NCBI RefSeq assembly: GCF_014190875.1 | Contig: NZ_JACHVS010000002.1 | Span: 186,001 to 250,000, forward strand | Source: Paeniglutamicibacter cryotolerans | GTDB taxonomy: Bacteria > Actinomycetota > Actinomycetes > Actinomycetales > Micrococcaceae | DNA length: 64,000 nt | Reading direction: 5' to 3' | Shown here: positions 29,390-40,806 of the stretch, one piece after another | Layout of the letters: every line of letters starts with the position of its first letter | Numbering within the stretch: position 1 is the stretch's first letter | Translations under genes and position numbers: made by a program | The notes under the pieces: generated by a model | Told to the model about the DNA's origin: nothing | Database searches by the model: none | The model's input: the letters and a program-made list of their open reading frames with translations, nothing else

Positions 29390-30075
29390 GCTTGTTCCTC
29401 GTCCTCGTCGTCGGTGCCCGGACCCTGCGAGAGCACGCGGTCGATCTCCGCCGTGGCCGCAACGGGCATCATGGCGTGCAGGATGTCGCCCTCCTGGAAA
29501 CGGGTGTCGGCGCGCGGCAGCATGCCCTCGCCGAAGCGGGTCAGATAGGCCACGCGGATCCGCGCCGCGGCCTCGATCTCCTGCAGCGAGGAGCCGTACC
29601 AGTCCCGGTTCACCTCGATTTCTCCGAGGATCAGCTTGCCCGACGCGTCGCGGAAGTCGCCGTTGATCGACTGTTCGGGCAGGATCCGGCGCAGCACCTG
29701 ATCGGCGCTCCAGCGCACCGCGGCGACGGTGGGGATGCCCAGGCGTTGGTAGATCTCAGCCCGTCCCGGGTCATAGATGCGGGCCACCACGTGAGGAACG
29801 TGGTAGGTCTCGCGGGCCACGCGGGTTGCGAGGATGTTCGAGTTGTCACCGCTGGAGACGGCCGCGAACGCATAGGCGTTGGCGATGTCCGCCTCTTCGA
29901 GGGTGTCGCGGTCGAACCCGATGCCGGTCACCATGGTTCCGGCGAAACCGCGGCGCAGCCTCCGGAACGCACGTTCGTCCTGGTCGATAATGGCGACCGT
30001 GTGGCCGGCATCCTCGAGCGTATGGGCCAGGGTCATGCCCACGCGGCCACACCCCATGATGACGAAATGCGCCAC
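29386..30075 (-). CDS. TrkA-family potassium uptake regulator, first of pair (CeoB-like)
   Basis: A 229-residue RCK protein beginning MAHFVIMGCGRVGMTLAHTL (GxGxxG), with an RCK_N domain to about 120 and a TrkA_C domain to about 215. The tail is acidic (DDEDEEQA). It is the first gene of the two-gene minus-strand operon and is divergent from the APC permease. A cognate membrane subunit is not adjacent unless the permease serves that role, which is only a guess. Confidence 0.92.
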   Translation of the reverse strand: MAHFVIMGCGRVGMTLAHTLEDAGHTVAIIDQDERAFRRLRRGFAGTMVTGIGFDRDTLEEADIANAYAFAAVSSGDNSNILATRVARETYHVPHVVARIYDPGRAEIYQRLGIPTVAAVRWSADQVLRRILPEQSINGDFRDASGKLILGEIEVNRDWYGSSLQEIEAAARIRVAYLTRFGEGMLPRADTRFQEGDILHAMMPVAATAEIDRVLSQGPGTDDEDEEQA

Positions 30076-30207
30076 GCTTCAGTTCCCGCTTCCTCATCCT
30101 TCGGAACGCCCACCGGGCGGACCGCTTTTGTTTCCTGCCCTAGTCTGCCACGGATCAGCCGGCGGGCCGCCGTAGGCAAGCATACGGCCCGGTGCACGGC
30201 GGTGCGT

Positions 30208-30237
30208 ATGACAGTACGGCTCCAAAGGCGCTAACTT
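30208..30237 (+). promoter_or_regulatory. Promoter of the APC permease gene, leaderless type
   Basis: ATGACA (30208-30213, one mismatch to TTGACA), an 18-bp spacer and TAACTT (30232-30237) form a SigA-like promoter. The GTG start codon of the permease begins at 30244, seven bases after the -10, which is where transcription should start. No ribosome-binding site is present, so the mRNA is probably leaderless, as is common in actinobacteria. Confidence 0.65.
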
Positions 30238-30243
30238 TGACGG

Positions 30244-32247
30244 GTGTTGACCTTTCTCGACGCGCTCAAGCGGATTCTGGTGGGCCGTCCCTTCCGGACC
30301 GAACGGCTCAAGCAGGCCCCGTTGCGCAAACGCTCGGCCCTGCCCATCTTTTCGGCGAATGCGCTCTCCTCGATCGCCTATGCCCCCGACGAGGTGCTGC
30401 TGACCCTGGCCCTGGCCGGAATGGCAGCCATCTCCTTCTCGCCGCAGGTCGGTATCGCGATCATGGCCGTGATGCTGGTCATCATCGCCTCCTACCGCCA
30501 GTCGGTAAAGGCCTACCCCTCAGGCCGCGGGGACTACGAGATAGCCTCGGTGAACCTGGGGCCGCGCGCCGGAACCACTGTTGCCGCTGCGCTGCTGGTC
30601 GACTTCGTGCTGACGGTAGCCGTTTCGGTCTCCTCCGCCGCCCACTACGTGATTGCCGCGTTCCCGGTCCTGGCCGGCCACGAGCCGCTGATCGCCAGCG
30701 TCGGCGTGGTGCTGTTGACGCTGCTCAATCTGCGCGGACGCGGGCGCTCCCGGCTGGGCAACGCGCTGCCCGCCTACCTGTTCATGGGCGCGCTGCTGGC
30801 CATGCTCGCCGCAGGCGGGGTCATGGCGGCCATCGGTGCGCTGGGAGCGGCGCCCAGCGCCGGCTTCGAACTGATCCCCGACCCGGCCTACCCGGCCGGG
30901 TTGACCGGAATCGCCGGCGTGCTGCTGGTGCTGCGCGCCTTCTCCACCGGTTCGGCGGCGTTGACCGGTGTCGAGGTGCCGATCAGCAACGTGCATACGC
31001 TTGCCCCGCCGCGCGCCCGCAACGCCGGAACCATCCTGCTGCTGATCGGGCTGATTGCCGCTGTGCTGACCTTGGGTACGATGTTCCTGGCCCGAGCCAC
31101 CGGTGTGCACCTGGCCGAGAACCCGGCCACCAGCCTGCGCCTGAACGGCGGCCCGATCCCGACCGGATACGTGCAGAACCCGGTGCTTGGGCAGCTGGCC
31201 CATGCCGTGTTCGGCGGCGGCTCGGTCGGCTTCTATCTGATCCTTGCCGTAACGGCCGCCGTGCTGCTGGTCGCGGCACATACCGCCTTCACCTCCTTCC
31301 CGAACCTCGCCTCGCATCTGGCCACCGACGGGTACCTGCCCCGCCAGCTGCGCACCCGCGGGGACCGGCTGGGTTTCAGCAACGGCATCATCTCCCTGTC
31401 CGTCGCTGCACTGGCACTGGTCTGGATCTTCAACGCGCACGTGGCAACGCTGATCCAGCTCTACGTGGTGGGCGTCTTCGTTTCCTTTACGCTCTCTCAG
31501 CTGGGCATGATCAGGCACTGGGGTCGACAGCTGACTGCTGCTCCAGACCGCCGGGTGCGTTCACGCATCCGCCGCTCGCGTTCGCTGAACTTGCTCGGCT
31601 TCCTGCTGACGGCGGCGGTGCTGGTCATCGTGCTGGTCACCAAGCTTATCCACGGCGCCTGGCTTGCCGTGCTGGGCATCGCACTGCTGTTCCTGGTGAT
31701 GGATGCGCTCAAGCGCCACTACGTGGCGGTCGACGCCGAACTCGCAGTGGACCTGGAGGATGCGCCCAAGGCGCTGCCGGCTCGGGTACACGCGTTGATC
31801 CTGGTTTCCACGGTGCGCAAGCCGGTGTTGCGGGCGGTTTCCTTCGCCAGGGCTTCGCGTGCCTCGAAGCTCGAGGCGCTCGTGGTCAACGTCGACGACG
31901 CACAGACCGAGCAGACACTGGCACAATGGGAGGCATTGGGAATCCCGGTGCCGATCACCGTGCTTGCCTCCCCGTACCGCGAAATCGCGGCCCCGATCAT
32001 CGACCACATCAAGGCCATCAAGCGCGATACCCCGCGTGACTTGGTGGTTGTCTACATTCCCGAATACGTGGTGGGTCGCTGGTGGGAACAGCTCGTCCAC
32101 AACCAGACCGCCCTGCGGATCAAGACCCGGTTGCACTTCGAATCCGGAGTCGTGGTCGCATCGGTGCCCTGGCGCCTATCCTCCACTGAAAACAGCAGGT
32201 GGCTGCCGTCCGGCGCCCCTCAAAGAAACACAGGAGAACCATCATGA
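30244..32247 (+). CDS. APC family permease
   Basis: A 667-residue membrane protein. Residues about 30-450 contain around twelve helices with the APC-superfamily opening ALPIFSANALSSIAYAPDEV and PSGRGDYEIASVNLGPRAG. The C-terminal 200 residues are a cytosolic domain with LILVSTVRKPVLRAVSFARA. Family members move amino acids or, in some lineages, potassium; the divergent TrkA operon makes an ion-linked role possible but unproven. The GTG start is set by the leaderless-type promoter. Its stop overlaps the next ATG (ATGA). Confidence 0.88.
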   Translation: MLTFLDALKRILVGRPFRTERLKQAPLRKRSALPIFSANALSSIAYAPDEVLLTLALAGMAAISFSPQVGIAIMAVMLVIIASYRQSVKAYPSGRGDYEIASVNLGPRAGTTVAAALLVDFVLTVAVSVSSAAHYVIAAFPVLAGHEPLIASVGVVLLTLLNLRGRGRSRLGNALPAYLFMGALLAMLAAGGVMAAIGALGAAPSAGFELIPDPAYPAGLTGIAGVLLVLRAFSTGSAALTGVEVPISNVHTLAPPRARNAGTILLLIGLIAAVLTLGTMFLARATGVHLAENPATSLRLNGGPIPTGYVQNPVLGQLAHAVFGGGSVGFYLILAVTAAVLLVAAHTAFTSFPNLASHLATDGYLPRQLRTRGDRLGFSNGIISLSVAALALVWIFNAHVATLIQLYVVGVFVSFTLSQLGMIRHWGRQLTAAPDRRVRSRIRRSRSLNLLGFLLTAAVLVIVLVTKLIHGAWLAVLGIALLFLVMDALKRHYVAVDAELAVDLEDAPKALPARVHALILVSTVRKPVLRAVSFARASRASKLEALVVNVDDAQTEQTLAQWEALGIPVPITVLASPYREIAAPIIDHIKAIKRDTPRDLVVVYIPEYVVGRWWEQLVHNQTALRIKTRLHFESGVVVASVPWRLSSTENSRWLPSGAPQRNTGEPS

Positions 32248-33599
32248 CTGCCCTCGAACTCACGGTGCGCATCGGCGCGCCGGCCCATGGCGGACACTGC
32301 GTCGCCCGCCACGAGGGACGAGTCATCTTCGTCCGCCATGGCATCCCGGGTGAGCTCGCTAAGATCCGGCTGACCGACTCTGGCGAGGACGCCCGCTTCT
32401 GGCGTGGCGACGTCATCGAAGTGCTGGAAGCCGACGCATCACGCCGCCCTCATTTCTGGGCGGCCGCCGACGCGCTGAAGGCCGGCGCCGCCGGCAAAGT
32501 GCCCGTGGGTGGTGCCGAATTCGGGCATATGGATCTGGCCAAGCAGCGCGAACTCAAGTCCCTGATCTTCACCGAGCAGCTGGCCCGTCTGGGCGGCATG
32601 GATGCAGCGGACGCCGGGTTCACCGGTGTCCGGGGCGTGCCGGGCGAATCTGACAACGGGCTGGCCTGGCGCACCCGGGTCGCCTTCGCCGTTGACGGCT
32701 CCGGCCGCCTGTCCATGAACGGATTCCGCTCCAACGACCTGATTCCGGTTACCGAGATGCCGCTGGCGCTCGACTCGATCAACGCGCTGCGCCTGTGGGA
32801 GCTGCCGCTGCGCGGCATTTCCCGGGTCGAGGTAGCGGCCCCGGCCGCCGGAGGCGAACTGTTGGTGCTCTTCGTCGAGGACGGAACCCGTCCCGGCGCC
32901 GCCGACAAGCCCGCAGCGAAGCTGCCCGCAGGCGTCAGCGCCGCCGCACTGACCCAGTCCCGCGGCACCGCTGCTGACGGGCGCGGAGAGCTGCGCCGGA
33001 TCCGCGGACGTGCCTGGGTGGCGGAGGAAGCGGCCGGACACACCTTCCGGGTCTCCGGCGAGGGTTTCTGGCAGATCCACCGGCTGGCGCCGCAGGTGCT
33101 GACCGATGAGGTCATGGCGATCCTGGACCCGAAGCCCGGCCAGGTGCTGGCCGACCTCTACGCCGGGGCAGGGCTGTTTACCGCCCCGCTGGCGCAGGCC
33201 GTGGGGGAGTCGGGCCTCGTGCATTCCATCGAGGGTGCCCCCGGCACCAGCAAGGACGCACGCCGGAACCTGCATCACTTCCCGCAGGCGAAAGTCACCC
33301 AGGGCAGGGTCGAAAACGCCCTCGCTGCGCAGCTGCGCGAACACGGGCGCAAGCTGAACGGCGTAGTGCTGGATCCGCCGCGCACCGGTGCCGGCAAGCA
33401 GGTAGTGCGTGAGCTCGCACAGGCCGGACCGCAGCGTATCGCCTACGTTTCCTGCGACCCGGCTTCCTTCGCCCGCGACGTCGCTGACCTGCGCCGCAAC
33501 GGTTATGCGCTGACATCGGTCAAGGTCCTTGACCTGTACCCGAATACTCACCACATGGAATCTGTCGGGGTGTTCGAGCGCCGCTCGACGAGCAGGTGA
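32244..33599 (+). CDS. TRAM-domain class I SAM-dependent RNA methyltransferase (TrmA/RlmD-like)
   Basis: A 451-residue enzyme. An N-terminal TRAM domain (about 1-65, GAPAHGGHCVARHEGRVIFV) binds RNA. The C-terminal Rossmann methyltransferase has VLADLYAGAGLFTAPLAQAV for SAM binding, VVLDPPRTGAGKQV, and the catalytic Cys in YVSCDPASFARDVADL (about residue 395). These are hallmarks of uracil-C5 RNA methyltransferases. Whether the substrate is tRNA or 23S rRNA cannot be read from sequence. An AGGAGA site precedes the ATG, which overlaps the permease stop. Confidence 0.92.
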   Translation: MTALELTVRIGAPAHGGHCVARHEGRVIFVRHGIPGELAKIRLTDSGEDARFWRGDVIEVLEADASRRPHFWAAADALKAGAAGKVPVGGAEFGHMDLAKQRELKSLIFTEQLARLGGMDAADAGFTGVRGVPGESDNGLAWRTRVAFAVDGSGRLSMNGFRSNDLIPVTEMPLALDSINALRLWELPLRGISRVEVAAPAAGGELLVLFVEDGTRPGAADKPAAKLPAGVSAAALTQSRGTAADGRGELRRIRGRAWVAEEAAGHTFRVSGEGFWQIHRLAPQVLTDEVMAILDPKPGQVLADLYAGAGLFTAPLAQAVGESGLVHSIEGAPGTSKDARRNLHHFPQAKVTQGRVENALAAQLREHGRKLNGVVLDPPRTGAGKQVVRELAQAGPQRIAYVSCDPASFARDVADLRRNGYALTSVKVLDLYPNTHHMESVGVFERRSTSR

Positions 33600-33630
33600 C
33601 CCCGTTGGGCGGCAAAGCGTCGCGTCGCGT

Positions 33631-33655
33631 CTATCCTTTCGCGCTGAAAGGATAG
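33631..33655. promoter_or_regulatory. 10-bp perfect inverted repeat upstream of acnA
   Basis: CTATCCTTTC (33631-33640) and GAAAGGATAG (33646-33655) are exact reverse complements around GCGCT. The low GC of the arms is unusual here. It may be an operator for acnA, a terminator for the upstream methyltransferase gene, or both. Confidence 0.5.
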
Positions 33656-33689
33656 ACTGCTTGTAGCTCTGCCGCGAATCACGCATCAC

Positions 33690-33719
33690 CATGCCAGTGA
33701 GGTCCGCCTTACTGGCATG
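33690..33719. promoter_or_regulatory. 9-bp perfect inverted repeat upstream of acnA
   Basis: CATGCCAGT (33690-33698) and ACTGGCATG (33711-33719) are exact reverse complements with a 12-base spacer, ending 46 bases before the acnA start. The geometry could fit a dimeric regulator such as an AcnR-like TetR protein, or an mRNA 5' hairpin. Confidence 0.45.
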
Positions 33720-33765
33720 AAGTGCGAGCGTGCAATAAAGATAAAGCCTGGCGAGAGGAGTCCCA

Positions 33766-36471
<2,706 letters not shown>

Positions 36472-36488
36472 TAGCCGAGCTCGACCCC

Positions 36489-36537
36489 GCTGGGGCGTGT
36501 TGACCGGGAAACCGGGCAACACGCCCCAGCTGTTTTT
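36489..36537 (+). terminator. Rho-independent terminator of acnA
   Basis: A perfect 14-bp stem (36489-36502 with 36517-36530) holds a second small CCGGG/CCGGG hairpin element in the loop and is followed by TGTTTTT to 36537. Confidence 0.93.
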
Positions 36538-36648
36538 ACCGACGAACCCGATCACGCAGGGGCAGAGGGCTGGCGCCCGGGGGAACACCGCCGAGGGCTG
36601 GGTGGTCCTCGCCTCGAGCAACAACCTCCGGATACGGTGTGCGCAGAT

Positions 36649-37065
36649 CTATTCTGCGTGCAGCTCGGCCTCCAACGTGCGGACCCTGGCGTGCAGATCG
36701 TCCCGCAGCGCCACCATCCGGGCATGCTCTTCCAAATGGGCATAGGCGGCCTCCTCGGGAACCCACCGCTCCATCCGTAACCCTTCGATGGGTTCGACAC
36801 GGGCATTGGATCCCACGATGACCACCCGGTCCGCGTCCAGCAGCCTTTCGCGCGTCAGCGCGGTGGGGACCTGCGACCGGATGTCGGCCCCGATATCCTG
36901 CAGCACGTCGGCCGCCAGCGCATTGATCTGCCGGGCCGGGTCCACCCCGGCGGAGGTGATGTCAAAGGCAGCTCCGGTTTCCAGCTTGAGCAGGGCCGCG
37001 GCCATCTGGGACTTGCCCCCGTTGCTGGAACAGACAAACAGGATACGGGTCTTCTTCTGGGACAT
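36649..37065 (-). CDS. ArsC-like low-molecular-weight phosphatase (arsenate-mycothiol transferase type)
   Basis: A 138-residue protein with the LMW-phosphatase fold. The P-loop is ILFVCSSNGGKSQMAAALL, with the nucleophile Cys near residue 11. The usual Arg of CX5R is Lys (CX5KS), a feature I recall from corynebacterial ArsC1/ArsC2, which form arsenate-mycothiol adducts; it is therefore probably that subgroup rather than a mutant. The closing acidic loop has ADRVVIVGSNARVEPIEG. The ATG at 37065 has AAAGGA nine bases upstream. No other ars gene is nearby. It is divergent from the sdh operon. Confidence 0.8.
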   Translation of the reverse strand: MSQKKTRILFVCSSNGGKSQMAAALLKLETGAAFDITSAGVDPARQINALAADVLQDIGADIRSQVPTALTRERLLDADRVVIVGSNARVEPIEGLRMERWVPEEAAYAHLEEHARMVALRDDLHARVRTLEAELHAE

Positions 37066-37394
37066 CGTGTCGGATCCTTTGCTGTTGGGGGCGGAAACGG
37101 TTGCCGCTCTGCTACCCATCATCTTATGGACCGGTGGCACCCGGTGCAGCCGGAACGGCGGGCAGGCGCCCTGCAGGTCCTGGTCCAGTAGCGGCAGGCT
37201 CGATTGGCGGTCGGCCGCAAAGATCTTCGCCGGGACCTTGTCGCAGCACGGTCCACGACGTAGGTTGGTGGGCAACGGTCCCGATGGCACTCCCTGTGAA
37301 GGACGAGGTTCCCCTTGGATAACTGCAGCGCATCCCGCCCCCTCCTTCCACCTGACCGCTGCGTGATGCGGCACCCCGGGATCGGAAACCAGCG
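37066..37394. other. 329-bp divergent intergenic region (arsC-like / sdhC)
   Basis: The region holds no supported gene. Frames are open in both directions, including an upstream extension of the ArsC-like frame, but their composition is not coding-like. I see no clear promoter hexamers or long dyads; both divergent promoters must lie here. Confidence 0.35.
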
Positions 37395-38111
37395 ATGATG
37401 TCCATCTCACCGACACGGACGCGCGCCACGGCATCGTCCTCCGCGTTGCATGCCCTGATGGCCGTGGGTGGGCTGATCATGGTGCTCTTCCTCCTGGCAC
37501 ACATGTACGGCAACCTGAAGGTCTTTGCCGGACAGGAAGCCTTCGACGGCTATTCCGCCTACTTGCGCACGGTGTTGGAACCACTGCTGCCCTATGGCGG
37601 GGCGTTGTGGATCCTGCGCGTGATCCTGCTGCTCAGCGTCGGGACCCACATCTGGGCCGCCTTCGTCCTGTGGCACCGATCCCGGGCGGCTACCGGGGGA
37701 CGCGGCGGATACAGGTATCAGAGCAACGCCCACCGGCGCGGGGTACAACGCAGCTATTCGTCCTTCACCATGCGTTGGGGCGGACTGACCATCGCCTTGT
37801 TCGTGGTTTATCACCTGTTGCATCTGACGGTCAACGTGATATCTCCTGGTGGCGCCTCGGAAAGCCCTTATCTGAGGATGGTGAACGGCTTTTCCATCTG
37901 GTGGGTCGTGCTCTCCTACGCCGTGGCGCTCGTCGCGCTGTGCCTGCACCTGCGCCACGGGATCTTCAGTGCGCTCGCCTCGCTCGGGGCCGCCACCTCA
38001 GAGGTCCGCCGCCGCCGATTCAACCAGCTTGCGGTCCTGATCAGCGCGATACTGCTGCTCGGATTCCTCGTTCCGCCGCTGTGCATCCTGGTCGGATGGG
38101 TGGGACCATGA
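37395..38111 (+). CDS. sdhC: Succinate dehydrogenase cytochrome b subunit
   Basis: A 238-residue integral membrane protein with five hydrophobic helices, the single-polypeptide (type B, Bacillus-like) anchor that binds heme b and quinone. Conserved His residues occur in [43 protein letters not shown] and [12 protein letters not shown]. The Sdh/Frd identity rests on these and on the flavoprotein and iron-sulfur genes that follow. Its stop overlaps the sdhA ATG by four bases. The start may be ATG 37395 or 37398. Confidence 0.92.
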   Translation: MMSISPTRTRATASSSALHALMAVGGLIMVLFLLAHMYGNLKVFAGQEAFDGYSAYLRTVLEPLLPYGGALWILRVILLLSVGTHIWAAFVLWHRSRAATGGRGGYRYQSNAHRRGVQRSYSSFTMRWGGLTIALFVVYHLLHLTVNVISPGGASESPYLRMVNGFSIWWVVLSYAVALVALCLHLRHGIFSALASLGAATSEVRRRRFNQLAVLISAILLLGFLVPPLCILVGWVGP

Positions 38112-40051
38112 GCGAGTACTACGCCCAGGGCGACGCGCTGTTCGACGCCAAGGATCCCGGCGGACCGATCGAGGAACGCTGGGACAAGCGCCGCTTCGAG
38201 GCCAAACTGATCAGCCCGGCCAACCGACGCAAGCGATCGGTCATCGTCATCGGCACCGGCTTGGCCGGGGGATCGGCAGCGGCGACCCTAGGGGAGGCCG
38301 GTTACCGGATCAAGGTCTTTTGCTATCAGGACAGCGCGCGACGTGCCCACAGCATTGCGGCGCAGGGCGGGATCAATGCGGCCAAGGACTACCGCAACGA
38401 CGGGGACAGCATCCGCCGCCTGTTCTACGACACCGTCAAGGGAGGGGATTACCGCTCGAGGGAATCCAACGTGTACCGACTCGCGCAGGCCAGTGTGTCC
38501 ATCATCGACCAGGCAGTCGCCCAGGGGGTCCCGTTCGCCCGGGAATACGGGGGACTGCTCGACACCAGATCCTTCGGCGGCGTGCAGGTCTCGCGGACGT
38601 TCTATGCCCGCGGGCAAACCGGGCAGCAGCTATTGCTCGGTGCCTACCAGGCGCTTGAACGCCAGGTCGCGGCCGGCACGGTCGAGGTCAATACCCGCCA
38701 CGAAATGCTCGAGTTGATCGTCGTCGACGGGAAGGCCCGCGGCGTGGTGGTGCGCGACATGGTGACCGGAGCCTTCGAAACGCACCTGGCCGACGCCGTG
38801 GTGCTGGCTACCGGAGGCTACGGAAACGCGTACTACCTCTCCACCAACGCCATGGGCTGCAATGTCAGTGCGACCTGGCGGGCCCACCGCAAGGGCGCCT
38901 ACTTCGCCAACCCCTGCTATACGCAAATCCACCCGACCTGCATCCCGGTCAGCGGCGACCATCAGTCCAAGCTCACCTTGATGAGCGAGTCCCTGCGCAA
39001 CGACGGGCGGATCTGGGTCCCGGTAGCGGCTGGGGACACCCGAGATCCGGCACAGATCCCGGAGGCCGAACGCGACTACTACCTCGAACGCGCCTATCCG
39101 GCCTTCGGCAACCTGGTGCCCCGCGACGTGGCTTCCCGTGCAGCCAAGCAGCAATGCGATGCCGGGCGTGGCGTGGGTCCCACCGGGCTGGGGGTGTACC
39201 TGGATTTTGGTGATGCCATCGAACGACTGGGACGGGCCGAGATCGAGGAGAAGTACGGAAACCTGTTCGACATGTACGCGAAGATCACCGACGAGGACCC
39301 GTACACCACACCGATGCGCATCTTCCCGGCGATCCACTACACGATGGGTGGGCTATGGGTCGATTACGACCTGCAAAGCACGATCCCCGGGCTCTTCGTC
39401 ATCGGAGAGGCCAACTTCTCGGACCACGGGGCCAACCGGCTCGGGGCCAGCGCGCTGATGCAGGGGCTGGCCGACGGTTACTTCGTGTTGCCCGGCACCA
39501 TCGGGGACTATCTGGCCTCGAACCAGATGCCCGCCGGTGTCGATGACACCCACCCTGCCGTGCTGGAGGCGTTGGCCAGCGTGAGGGAACGCACCCGGCG
39601 GCTGCTTCAGATCAACGGGAACCGCACCGTGGATTCATTCCACCGCGAGTTGGGTTCGATCCTGTGGGAATACTGCGGCATGGAACGCAATGCCGAGGGA
39701 CTGACGGTGGCCATCGGACTGATCCGCAAGCTGCGCGAATCCTTCTGGAGTCATGCGAAGGTCACCGGAATCAACGAGGAGTTGAACCAGTCGCTGGAAC
39801 GGGCCGGCCGGGTGGCCGACTTCTTCGAGCTGGCGGAGCTGATGTGCATCGATGCCTTGCACCGCGGCGAATCCTGTGGCGCCCACTTCCGCACCGAAAG
39901 CCAGACAGCGGAGGGCGAGGCGTTGCGCCGGGACCAGGAGTATTCCCACGTCGCGGCCTGGGAATTCGCCGGGGAAGGAATGCCCCCGCTGTTGCACCGC
40001 GAACAGCTGGACTTCGAATACATCAAGGTTCAGCAAAGGAGCTACAAATGA
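38108..40051 (+). CDS. sdhA: Succinate dehydrogenase/fumarate reductase flavoprotein subunit
   Basis: A 647-residue FAD-containing catalytic subunit. The dinucleotide-binding motif is [20 protein letters not shown] (about residues 45-64). The FAD-linkage region is [17 protein letters not shown]. The active-site stretches [17 protein letters not shown] and [13 protein letters not shown] are present, and [20 protein letters not shown] supplies catalytic residues. Length matches the Bacillus/Mycobacterium Sdh1-type flavoprotein. It overlaps both neighbours by four bases (ATGA), so the three sdh genes are translationally coupled. Confidence 0.96.
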   Translation: MSEYYAQGDALFDAKDPGGPIEERWDKRRFEAKLISPANRRKRSVIVIGTGLAGGSAAATLGEAGYRIKVFCYQDSARRAHSIAAQGGINAAKDYRNDGDSIRRLFYDTVKGGDYRSRESNVYRLAQASVSIIDQAVAQGVPFAREYGGLLDTRSFGGVQVSRTFYARGQTGQQLLLGAYQALERQVAAGTVEVNTRHEMLELIVVDGKARGVVVRDMVTGAFETHLADAVVLATGGYGNAYYLSTNAMGCNVSATWRAHRKGAYFANPCYTQIHPTCIPVSGDHQSKLTLMSESLRNDGRIWVPVAAGDTRDPAQIPEAERDYYLERAYPAFGNLVPRDVASRAAKQQCDAGRGVGPTGLGVYLDFGDAIERLGRAEIEEKYGNLFDMYAKITDEDPYTTPMRIFPAIHYTMGGLWVDYDLQSTIPGLFVIGEANFSDHGANRLGASALMQGLADGYFVLPGTIGDYLASNQMPAGVDDTHPAVLEALASVRERTRRLLQINGNRTVDSFHRELGSILWEYCGMERNAEGLTVAIGLIRKLRESFWSHAKVTGINEELNQSLERAGRVADFFELAELMCIDALHRGESCGAHFRTESQTAEGEALRRDQEYSHVAAWEFAGEGMPPLLHREQLDFEYIKVQQRSYK

Positions 40052-40806
40052 ACATCACGCTGCGCATTTGGCGCCAGGCCGACGCGGAGGCAGCCGGGGC
40101 CATGACCACCTACGAGGTCCACGGGATATCGGGTGACATGTCGTTCCTGGAAATGCTGGATGTGCTCAACGAAGAACTCGCGCTCGCCGGTGGGGATCCG
40201 GTGGCCTTTGACCACGACTGCCGTGAAGGGATCTGTGGGACGTGTTCGCTGGTGATCAATGGGATCGCCCACGGGCCCGAAGCACTGACGACCACCTGCC
40301 AGTTGTACATGCGCCATTTCAAGGACGGGCAGGTCATCGACATCGAACCCTGGCGGGCCACCGCCTTCCCGGTGCTCAGGGACTTGATCGTGGACCGCAG
40401 CGCCTTGGACCGGATCATCGCCGCCGGGGGATACATCAGCGCTCCCACCGGTGCGGCCCCCGAGGCCCACTCGGTGCCGGTGCCCAAGAAGAATGCCGAA
40501 AGGGCCTTCGATGCGGCGGCCTGCATCGGCTGCGGCGCGTGCGTGGCGGCTTGCCCCAACGGATCGGCCTCGTTGTTCCTCGGTGCGAAGATCACCCACC
40601 TGGGTTCGCTGCCCCAAGGCCAGCCCGAACGTGATTCCCGCGTCTTGGCGATGGTGGAGCAACACGATGCCGAAGGCTTCGGAGGGTGCAGCCAAATCGG
40701 GGAATGCACCGCAGTCTGTCCGGCCGGGATCCCGCTGGACATGATTTCCCAACTGAACCACGACGTGCTGGCCGCACTACCCCGCAACAAGGGCCATGGA
40801 CACTAG
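40048..40806 (+). CDS. sdhB: Succinate dehydrogenase/fumarate reductase iron-sulfur subunit
   Basis: A 252-residue electron-transfer subunit. [2Fe-2S] ligands are in [15 protein letters not shown] (about 57-71). [4Fe-4S] ligands are in [12 protein letters not shown] (about 160-171). The remaining cluster ligands are in [16 protein letters not shown] (about 214-229). The C-terminus ([16 protein letters not shown]) is complete. The TAG stop at 40804-40806 lies inside the CTAG target duplicated by the adjacent insertion sequence, which therefore sits exactly at the end of the gene without damaging it. Confidence 0.95.
   Translation: MNITLRIWRQADAEAAGAMTTYEVHGISGDMSFLEMLDVLNEELALAGGDPVAFDHDCREGICGTCSLVINGIAHGPEALTTTCQLYMRHFKDGQVIDIEPWRATAFPVLRDLIVDRSALDRIIAAGGYISAPTGAAPEAHSVPVPKKNAERAFDAAACIGCGACVAACPNGSASLFLGAKITHLGSLPQGQPERDSRVLAMVEQHDAEGFGGCSQIGECTAVCPAGIPLDMISQLNHDVLAALPRNKGHGH

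Noticed and set aside
30192..32039. A long second plus-strand frame within the APC permease
   Set aside because: Arg/Gly/Ala-rich translation without structure; the overlapping frame has clear permease motifs, the promoter and the operon overlap.
36649..37065. Lys in place of Arg in the ArsC P-loop considered as an inactivating mutation
   Set aside because: The same substitution is, as I recall, normal in the corynebacterial arsenate-mycothiol transferase group.
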